Origin: Pseudidiomarina homiensis
Lineage (GTDB): Bacteria; Pseudomonadota; Gammaproteobacteria; Enterobacterales; Alteromonadaceae
Assembly (NCBI RefSeq): GCF_003987225.1
Contig: NZ_PIPX01000001.1
Location: 1,798,001 to 1,862,000 of the forward strand
Length of the DNA stretch: 64,000 bases
Reading direction: 5' to 3'
The notes beneath the pieces are model-generated. The model was not told where the DNA came from and did not search any database. It saw nothing but the letters and a program-made list of their open reading frames with translations. The translations under genes and the position numbers were made by a program. Shown in pieces: positions 58,321 through 64,000 of the stretch (positions within the stretch are counted from its first letter, which is position 1; every line of letters starts with the position of its first letter).

Positions 58321-59971
58321 GATCTTGATGACTCCGATACCAATCGATGAATTCGTCTGCTCCTAGGGGCTTACAGAATAGATAGCCTTGCCCATAATCG
58401 CAACCAAGCTCGCGCAGGTAATTAAGGTGGGCTTCGGTTTCTACCCCCTCAGCCAATGATTTAATGCCCATCTTTTGCGCCAGCACGACGGCTGCGGCGC
58501 AAATATGACTGGCGCCCTCGTCGTCTGGTAGCGTCTTGACGAAGACTTGATCAATTTTGAGTAATGAAATAGGTAATTTGTACAAGTACTGTAGCGATGA
58601 ATAGCCAGTACCGAAGTCATCAATGGATACGGTGATTTTGGCTTTCGCGAGCTTCAACAATTCAGCGACAACATCATCAATATCCTCAATGAGCGTGCCT
58701 TCGGTGATCTCAATTTCAATCCAGTTGCCATCGACGTCGTATTCACTCAACAAATCAAACAACATCTGTGAAAATCCTGGCTGCAGTAAATCGTGACCGG
58801 TAACATTGATGGCGACTTGTAAGTAAACCCCCTGTTTTTGCCAAGCGCTGGTTTGTTGAATGACTTCACGCAGAACGAATTCACTAATTTTGAGAATGAG
58901 CGTGCTGTGTTCAGCGCTGGGAATAAATTCGTCGGGTCGAATCCAACCCCTTTCAGGATGATGCCAGCGTATCAGTGCCTCAACACCAAACACTTTACCG
59001 CTTGCGAGCTCAAGTTTCGGTTGATAATGCATAAGAAAATCACCGCGCTCAATGCCTTCCGACACCTCCGCCATTAACGCTAGGTGCTTGCTAATCGTTT
59101 CGCTAACCTCTGGAGTATAAATAAAAGAGTCCATCATCTTGTCGTTGGCACGTGCGATCGCTATTTCGGCGTGCTGTAACAACGTCGCTGGTTCAATAGA
59201 TAAGTCATTGAGGAAGACACCACCCAAGTGACGATTTACATAAACAGAGAGATTCTCGAAGTTCGCATTCTCGCGTAGCGTCGAAAGGCATTCATTCATG
59301 ACTGCATCGGTGTCATTGGCGGCGATGTTTGGGAATAAAGCGGCAAGTTGGCCTGCGTGAATACGAAACACTTCGGGTTGATGCGCCGACATAGCTTGTA
59401 GGGCTTTAGCGTAGCTTTGAATAATCGCATCGATAACGGTAAAGCCAAACGCTGAACGTAACGCCATGCCATTGTCGATACTACAGGTGACGAGAAAATA
59501 ATTCTGGGTGGTAAGCTCATGGCTGTCGCGTAGATCCTGTAGACGTTCTAAAAGTGCTTTACGGTTCGGTAATTTGCTTACCGGGTCACGGCGTGCTAAT
59601 TGCTTTAGACGCTCGATGTAGCGTCGACTGGTATCACTCGATAAGCCAGCGAGCGTGCCAACAGCAACAAAATAGAAAGTGCGGTACACCCAATTAATGG
59701 TGTCTTGCATCTCCATAGTTTCAGTATTAATTGGCATCCAAGGGCCAAGGGCTATACCACCGATCAAACCAATAATAATACCGCCTTTATAACCGAAAAT
59801 AATGCCGGCGATGGCGATAGGAATGTACATGGAATGGGAGTAAACGTACTTTATCCCGCCGGTAATCCAGACGAGGGCGGTCACACCGGCGACCGCCGAC
59901 ATCAGCACGACAATAAGGAGCAGCCGTTGTGGCTGGGTGTATTTACGAAATAGATAATTACCGATGTTCAC
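58301..59971 (-). CDS. Membrane cyclic di-GMP phosphodiesterase (EAL) with degenerate GGDEF
   Basis: 556 residues. Three to four membrane helices (about 18-40, 48-78, 92-112), a degenerate GGDEF domain (about 125-290, no GGDEF signature; the equivalent reads 'RIHAGQLAALFP') and an EAL domain (about 300-550). Catalytic motifs are intact: EAL at about 331-333 ('GVEALIRW'), 'EITEGTLIED', 'SIDDFGTGYSSL', 'KIDQVFV' and 'AEGVETEAH'. It should hydrolyse c-di-GMP. It overlaps the methyltransferase start by 20 nt. Confidence 0.92.
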   Translation of the reverse strand: MNIGNYLFRKYTQPQRLLLIVVLMSAVAGVTALVWITGGIKYVYSHSMYIPIAIAGIIFGYKGGIIIGLIGGIALGPWMPINTETMEMQDTINWVYRTFYFVAVGTLAGLSSDTSRRYIERLKQLARRDPVSKLPNRKALLERLQDLRDSHELTTQNYFLVTCSIDNGMALRSAFGFTVIDAIIQSYAKALQAMSAHQPEVFRIHAGQLAALFPNIAANDTDAVMNECLSTLRENANFENLSVYVNRHLGGVFLNDLSIEPATLLQHAEIAIARANDKMMDSFIYTPEVSETISKHLALMAEVSEGIERGDFLMHYQPKLELASGKVFGVEALIRWHHPERGWIRPDEFIPSAEHSTLILKISEFVLREVIQQTSAWQKQGVYLQVAINVTGHDLLQPGFSQMLFDLLSEYDVDGNWIEIEITEGTLIEDIDDVVAELLKLAKAKITVSIDDFGTGYSSLQYLYKLPISLLKIDQVFVKTLPDDEGASHICAAAVVLAQKMGIKSLAEGVETEAHLNYLRELGCDYGQGYLFCKPLGADEFIDWYRSHQDHEQQLG

Positions 59972-60044
59972 TGGCAGCGCCTCATGGAAGTTACTCTTAA
60001 CAAATAGGCGCTACCCTAAGATTTGTCTACAAATTCAACAAAGT

Positions 60045-60896
60045 TTAACAATTCTTTCCCGCAAAATCGGCGGCGCTGTGACGTTCCCGAACTTGTTCAT
60101 TCTCGTCACCCCATGCGCGGTTAACCATGCGGCCACGTTTCACCGCAGGCCGCTCGCCAATTTCTTTAACCCAGCGCAACACATGCTCGTATTCTTGGAC
60201 CTGCAAAAACTCGGCCGCATCATAGGCTTCGTTGTTCACCACCGCACCGTACCACGGCCAGATAGCCATATCGGCAATGGTGTAGGTGTCTCCGGCAATA
60301 TAGCGGTTCGCAGCGAGTTGACGATTCAGGACATCAAACTGTCGCTTCACTTCCATGGTGTAACGGTTGATAGGGTATTCGTATTTGTCTGGTGCATAAG
60401 CATAGAAGTGACCGAAACCACCGCCTAAAAAGGGTGCCGCACCCATTTGCCAAAATAACCAATTCAAGGTTTCGGTGCGTTGTGCAGGGGTGGTGGGCAA
60501 AAACGCACCAAATTTCTCAGCAAGGTAAAGCAAGATTGAACCTGACTCGAACACTCGCGTCGGCGGTTGTGTGCTGCGGTCTAATAGTGCTGGAATTTTG
60601 GAGTTCGGGTTGAGCTCGACAAAGCCACTGCTGAATTGCTCACCTTCGCTAATATCAATCAAAAAAGCGTCATATTCTGCGTCGGTGATACCTGATTCTA
60701 AGAGCTCCTCTAGCAAAATGGTGACTTTAACACCATTTGGCGTGGCGAGTGAGTAGAGTTGCAGCATGTGCTCACCAACCGGCAATTCTTTGTCGTGCGT
60801 TGCACCAGCGATTGGACGGTTTATTTTCGCAAACTTGCCGCCGCTTTCTTGGTCCCATGTCCATACTTTCGGGGGGTGGTAGATAGCATCACTCAT
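60045..60896 (-). CDS. yghU: Glutathione-dependent disulfide-bond oxidoreductase YghU (GST family)
   Basis: 283 residues, close to the E. coli length. N-terminal extension 'YHPPKVWTWDQESGGKFAKI', then 'NRPIAGATHDKELPVGEHML', then a thioredoxin-fold GST domain ('QLYSLATPNGVKVTILLEEL', 'ELNPNSKIPALLD', 'ESGSILLYLAEKFG') and C-terminal helical domain ('YTIADMAIWPWYGAV'). YghU binds two glutathiones. The 5' side is flanked by a hairpin terminator belonging to the next gene. Confidence 0.93.
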   Translation of the reverse strand: MSDAIYHPPKVWTWDQESGGKFAKINRPIAGATHDKELPVGEHMLQLYSLATPNGVKVTILLEELLESGITDAEYDAFLIDISEGEQFSSGFVELNPNSKIPALLDRSTQPPTRVFESGSILLYLAEKFGAFLPTTPAQRTETLNWLFWQMGAAPFLGGGFGHFYAYAPDKYEYPINRYTMEVKRQFDVLNRQLAANRYIAGDTYTIADMAIWPWYGAVVNNEAYDAAEFLQVQEYEHVLRWVKEIGERPAVKRGRMVNRAWGDENEQVRERHSAADFAGKNC

Positions 60897-60912
60897 TGAT
60901 CAACCTCCATAA

Positions 60913-60951
60913 AAAAAGTCCGTATTCAGCATAACCGAATACGGACTTTTT
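60913..60951 (-). terminator. Intrinsic terminator of the BON lipoprotein gene
   Basis: Perfect 15-bp stem with arms at 60913-60927 and 60937-60951 (AAAAAGTCCGTATTC and its complement) and a 9-nt loop. On the minus strand it is followed by T residues; it lies 38 bp past the BON gene's stop and just before the yghU start. Confidence 0.9.
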
Positions 60952-60988
60952 AGATCAATCAATTGCCGTTAGTTTTGTATCGATGCAC

Positions 60989-61504
60989 TTAGTTTTGTAC
61001 TTCGATATCGTTTTCAACGGATTGCACGCCTTCAATACCTTCAGCGATTTGCGCCGCAAGATCCGCAATGTCTGCGCTTGCAACAATGCCACTTAGAACC
61101 ACGTTACCATCGATGGTTTCCACATTGATGTTCATGGCTTCGATCTGGTCCGCTTCAACCAGTGCAGCTTTGACGCGGCCGGTAATGGCAGCATCGCTTA
61201 AAAAGTCGCCCGCTTCACCGGCAGCTTCTTTGGTTTCGTCCCATGCATCACCAGCTGTATCCTTGGTTTCGTCCCAAGCATCACCAGCAGCATCTTTGGT
61301 TTCATCCCAAGCATCACCGGCGGCATCAGCGCCTTCTTCAGCAGCTTCCTCGGTTTCTTGAGCGGCTTCATTTGCTGCTGCTTCGGTTTGCTCCATTGCT
61401 TGTTCGGTTTGATTCTCTGCCGACTCTTGCTCGGCTTGGCTACACGCCGCTAGGGTCAAACTCGAAAATAACGCCAATAAAGCTAAACGATTCATTTTTT
61501 TCAT
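60989..61504 (-). CDS. BON-domain lipoprotein with 11-residue tandem repeat
   Basis: 171 residues. Lipobox 'TLAAC' (Cys near residue 21). After an acidic Q/E/A-rich stretch come three copies of an 11-residue unit AAGDAWDETKD (residues 61-93), then a C-terminal BON domain (about 103-170; 'ITGRVKAALVEADQIEAMNI', 'VETIDGNVVLSGIVASADIA'). BON domains bind phospholipid membranes, as in OsmY. The repeat resembles the amphipathic 11-mers of LEA/apolipoprotein proteins, so membrane or stress protection is a reasonable inference. The gene has its own terminator. Confidence 0.85.
   Translation of the reverse strand: MKKMNRLALLALFSSLTLAACSQAEQESAENQTEQAMEQTEAAANEAAQETEEAAEEGADAAGDAWDETKDAAGDAWDETKDTAGDAWDETKEAAGEAGDFLSDAAITGRVKAALVEADQIEAMNINVETIDGNVVLSGIVASADIADLAAQIAEGIEGVQSVENDIEVQN
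61226..61324 (-). repeat. Three tandem 33-bp repeats inside the BON lipoprotein gene
   Basis: Encodes three successive AGDAWDETK units. The DNA copies are nearly identical, so slippage-driven variation in copy number between strains is plausible. Confidence 0.85.
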
Positions 61505-61650
61505 CTAATAACCCCCTGTTTTTAGTTAACTTCCGTTGTTAAATGTAGCTCGTATTTACAATTTTGCGAGATTATTTACCCCGAATTTGCGTTACGCTGG
61601 GACTGTGCGAAAGTAAAGTGGTTAAAGTTATTAAAATAACGAGGTAACGA

Positions 61651-62112
61651 ATGGCGCTTCTCGGTAATATACTTTGGTTGATATTTGGTGGGTTTGTCAT
61701 GGGCCTTGGCTGGTGGCTGGCCGGATTAATCGCTTTTATCTCGATTATCGGTATTCCATGGGGTAAAGCTTGTTTTGTGATCGGTCGGTTTGCATTTTTA
61801 CCGTTCGGTTATGAGGCGATGAGCCGGCGCGAACTCACTCAAAGAACGGATATTGGTACCGGTATTTTTGGTTCCATCGGCAATATCCTGTGGCTTATTT
61901 TCTTTGGTTGGTGGCTGGCGCTTGGTCATTTAGTCGCTGCACTAGGAATGTTTATTATCATTATTGGTATTCCGTTTGGAATCCAACATTTGAAGCTAGC
62001 CATGATCGCCTTGTTGCCGATTGGCCAGACGATCGTTCCGAAAGAAGTAGCGAAAGCCGCGCGGCAAAAAAATGCTGAGTCATACGTTAATAAAGTACGT
62101 AACGAAAAGTAA
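61651..62112 (+). CDS. YccF-family membrane protein
   Basis: 153 residues, four membrane helices in two similar halves: 'GNILWLIFGGFVMGLGWWLA' and 'GNILWLIFFGWWLALGHLVA' are the duplicated units, each followed by 'IIGIPWG' or 'IIGIPFG'. This is the YccF domain architecture. Function is unknown. It has a 'GAGG' site before the ATG. Confidence 0.88.
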   Translation: MALLGNILWLIFGGFVMGLGWWLAGLIAFISIIGIPWGKACFVIGRFAFLPFGYEAMSRRELTQRTDIGTGIFGSIGNILWLIFFGWWLALGHLVAALGMFIIIIGIPFGIQHLKLAMIALLPIGQTIVPKEVAKAARQKNAESYVNKVRNEK

Positions 62113-62139
62113 CAGCGAAACACAAATCAGGAGAACAAC

Positions 62140-63174
62140 ATGTCGTGGATGATCTACGGAGCTTACGGCTACACCGGAGAGTTGGTGGCCGCATACGCTA
62201 AAGAATGTGGGCAAACGCCGTTACTTGCCGGACGCAATGAACAAAAGTTAAAAGCTGTTGCCGACAAGCTCGACTTGCCTTATCAAGTCGTGAATCTTGA
62301 AGACCCTGTTGCTTTGCGCCAAGCCTTGGCTGAGCAACAGGTGGTCGTGCATTGTGCAGGGCCATTTGACGTGACTGCTGCGCCGATGATGGATGCTTGC
62401 ATCGCGACGCGCACGCATTATTTAGATATCACTGGAGAGTTAGCTGTATTCGAGTTGGCACATAGTAAACATGATGAGGCAAAGCGAGCGAATGTGGTGC
62501 TCTGCCCTGGTGTTGGCTTCGATGTGATTCCCACTGACTGTGTTGCCGCGCAATTGAAGGCCGAGATGCCCGATGCTACAGCGCTGACGCTGGGTTTCGA
62601 TTCAGCATCACGCATGAGTCGCGGTACGGCAAAAACCAGCGTCCGAAGACTAGGTGAAGGCGGCGCTGTACGGCGTAACGGTAAGATCGAAACGGTGCCA
62701 CTAGCGTATAAGACGCGCAAAATCGATTTTGGTAACGGTGAAAAGCTGGCCATGACGATTCCTTGGGGAGATGTTTCAACGGCTTATTACACCACCGGCA
62801 TCGGCTCGATCGAAGTGTATATTCCGGCCTCGCCTAATCTGGTGAAACGCTTAAAACGCATGAATTACTTCCGTTGGCTGTTACGTTTCGAGTGGATGAA
62901 GAACTGGCTCGAGAAAAAGATCGAGCAACAACCCGCTGGGCCCAGCGAAAAGCAGCTTGAACAAGCTCATACTTTTGTATGGGGTGAAGCCACCAATGCT
63001 GAGGGCAAAGTGATCAGTAAGCGAGAAAAGGTAATGAATGGCTATAAGCTAACCAGTCGTGGTGCGGTTGATGTGACATTGTGGTTACTTGAACATAACC
63101 CTGAGGGTGGTTATTACACTCCGGCCAAACTTTGTGGTGCGGAACTTATCGAACGTTATCGAGTGACGGACTAA
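62140..63174 (+). CDS. Saccharopine dehydrogenase-like NAD(P)-binding oxidoreductase
   Basis: 344 residues. Rossmann motif 'MIYGAYGYTGELVAAYAKEC' (GxxGxxG) at about residues 4-23, 'LAGRNEQKLKAVADKL' for the NADP-type second strand, and 'CAGPFDVTAAPMMDACIATR' plus 'TGELAVFEL' as in trans-acting enoyl reductase or saccharopine dehydrogenase homologues. The substrate is unknown. A GGAG site precedes the ATG. Confidence 0.82.
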   Translation: MSWMIYGAYGYTGELVAAYAKECGQTPLLAGRNEQKLKAVADKLDLPYQVVNLEDPVALRQALAEQQVVVHCAGPFDVTAAPMMDACIATRTHYLDITGELAVFELAHSKHDEAKRANVVLCPGVGFDVIPTDCVAAQLKAEMPDATALTLGFDSASRMSRGTAKTSVRRLGEGGAVRRNGKIETVPLAYKTRKIDFGNGEKLAMTIPWGDVSTAYYTTGIGSIEVYIPASPNLVKRLKRMNYFRWLLRFEWMKNWLEKKIEQQPAGPSEKQLEQAHTFVWGEATNAEGKVISKREKVMNGYKLTSRGAVDVTLWLLEHNPEGGYYTPAKLCGAELIERYRVTD

Positions 63175-63199
63175 TTTCGGCGAAGAAGGAAAGCAAACC

Positions 63200-64000
63200 A
63201 TGCGGTTATGGGTGAGTGCGCTAGTGCTTGGGGTTGGTTTGATGAGTACGTCGGCTGTTGCTGATGATGCGGCAAACGAAGAACCACAACAAAGCAAAGG
63301 TTTAAGTTGGCAAGAGTTTGATACCGAAGACTTAGTCAGTCGTTTGTGGGAGCTTGATGAAGAGCATAAGCGTGGGATTTTTCAGCTACGCACCTATGAA
63401 CCGAACTTTATCTTGCCAATCCACCATAGTTCGGAGATTAACACGCAGCCGGAATCACCCTCGCGAGGGCCATCTTCAGAGACGCTTAATAGCTACAAAC
63501 CGAACGAGGTGAAGCTACAGATCTCGTTGCGAACCAAGTTATTCGAAAACTTGCTGTTGCCGAACGCTGACTTGTGGGTTTCGTACACGCAGACGTCGTT
63601 ATGGCAAGCTTGGAATGGCGATGAGTCATCGCCGTTTCGGAGTACCAATTACAATCCCGATGTTTTTTACATTGTACCCTGGTCTGATGATTTAGATTTT
63701 ATTCCTGGTCCGGCTAGAGTGCGCTTTGCCAAAGTGGGCTTTGCGCATGAGTCCAATGGTCAAACGAAGCCTGACTCGCGTAGTTGGAACTACTTTCACT
63801 TTGGCGGCGCGGTGCAATGGGGGGACTTGTTATGGGAAACCACCTATAAGCAGCGTGTCAACGAAACCGGTGATGATGACGATAACCCGGATTTGATTCG
63901 CTTTCGCGGTAACTTTGAAAACCGTTTTTCTTGGCGCAATGACCTGAGTACCTACAGCGTGACCCGAATCACGCGCGAACTGTCGTGGGATCGCGGTTCA
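63200..64000 (+). CDS. pldA: Outer-membrane phospholipase A (PldA/OMPLA), 5' part
   Basis: 267 residues are visible before the window ends. Signal peptide about 1-21 (cleavage 'SAVA-DD'). OMPLA features are 'YEPNFILPIHHS', 'NEVKLQISLRTKL', 'WVSYTQTSLWQAWNGDESSP' and 'FRSTNYNPDVFYI'. The catalytic His-x-Ser is in 'FAHESNGQTKPDSRSWNYF' (H, then S two residues on), with the Asn of 'SRSWN' completing the triad. The enzyme hydrolyses outer-membrane phospholipids, with calcium-dependent dimer activation. The 3' end is missing. Confidence 0.92.
   Translation, partial: MRLWVSALVLGVGLMSTSAVADDAANEEPQQSKGLSWQEFDTEDLVSRLWELDEEHKRGIFQLRTYEPNFILPIHHSSEINTQPESPSRGPSSETLNSYKPNEVKLQISLRTKLFENLLLPNADLWVSYTQTSLWQAWNGDESSPFRSTNYNPDVFYIVPWSDDLDFIPGPARVRFAKVGFAHESNGQTKPDSRSWNYFHFGGAVQWGDLLWETTYKQRVNETGDDDDNPDLIRFRGNFENRFSWRNDLSTYSVTRITRELSWDRGS

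Noticed and set aside
61226-61324. Regularly spaced 33-bp repeats as a CRISPR array
   Set aside because: The repeats are contiguous, have no spacers and encode an 11-residue unit in frame within a lipoprotein gene.

Overview
The window reads as a chromosomal segment of a marine-type gammaproteobacterium, most likely Alteromonadales and possibly Idiomarinaceae. This placement is an inference from gene content (polar-type flagellar genes, DUF6702/M1 peptidase pair, YghU, MioC next to oriC) and from protein sequences compared from memory; no 16S gene is present. The segment contains the replication origin: mioC, an oriC with DnaA boxes and three GATC-led 13-mers, mnmG, rsmG, parA and parB, then the complete F1Fo ATP synthase operon and glmU-glmS.

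Layout. 1-14949 is a flagellar block: the end of fliL and fliMNOPQR on the plus strand, meeting flgBCDEFGHIJKL on the minus strand, which diverges from flgA and flgMN. Sigma-28 promoters are visible before flgM and flgK. FlgJ lacks the peptidoglycan hydrolase half. 15010-27010 holds transport and signalling genes: a DAACS symporter overlapping a FUSC exporter, an OmpA-like lipoprotein, a hybrid histidine kinase, a PQQ sugar dehydrogenase, small membrane/secreted proteins, an M1 peptidase and a MASE1 diguanylate cyclase. 27041-42579 is the origin-proximal core described above.

42639-50901, directly after the glmS terminator, is an accessory-looking stretch. It opens with a CcdB-type toxin whose antitoxin has a ParD-like DNA-binding N-terminus and a CcdA-like C-terminus, with a palindromic operator. 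Next is a five-gene overlapping operon of unknown function. Its third gene is recognisably the N-terminal part of MreB, without the nucleotide-binding signatures and without the second half of the actin fold. A secreted protein, a TetR/cupin pair, several very small membrane or zinc-ribbon proteins, a CDF-like transporter and a DUF6544-like protein follow.

50898-64000 contains a TVP38-flavoprotein disulfide reductase fusion with a 35-residue ORF behind it, a TonB-dependent receptor (TTG start) divergent from an AraC-type regulator, an AhpD-like/DoxX-like pair, a methyltransferase overlapping an EAL phosphodiesterase, YghU, a BON lipoprotein with an 11-residue tandem repeat, YccF, a saccharopine-dehydrogenase-like oxidoreductase and the start of a phospholipase A (PldA) gene cut by the window edge.

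The genome is compact. Many same-strand genes overlap by 1-4 nt, and five of the seven convergent gene pairs share a single 4-bp TTAA or CTAA in which both stop codons are embedded. No rRNA, tRNA, CRISPR array, insertion sequence or prophage was found. The strongest candidates for something undescribed are the hybrid ParD/CcdA antitoxin and the half-MreB operon.
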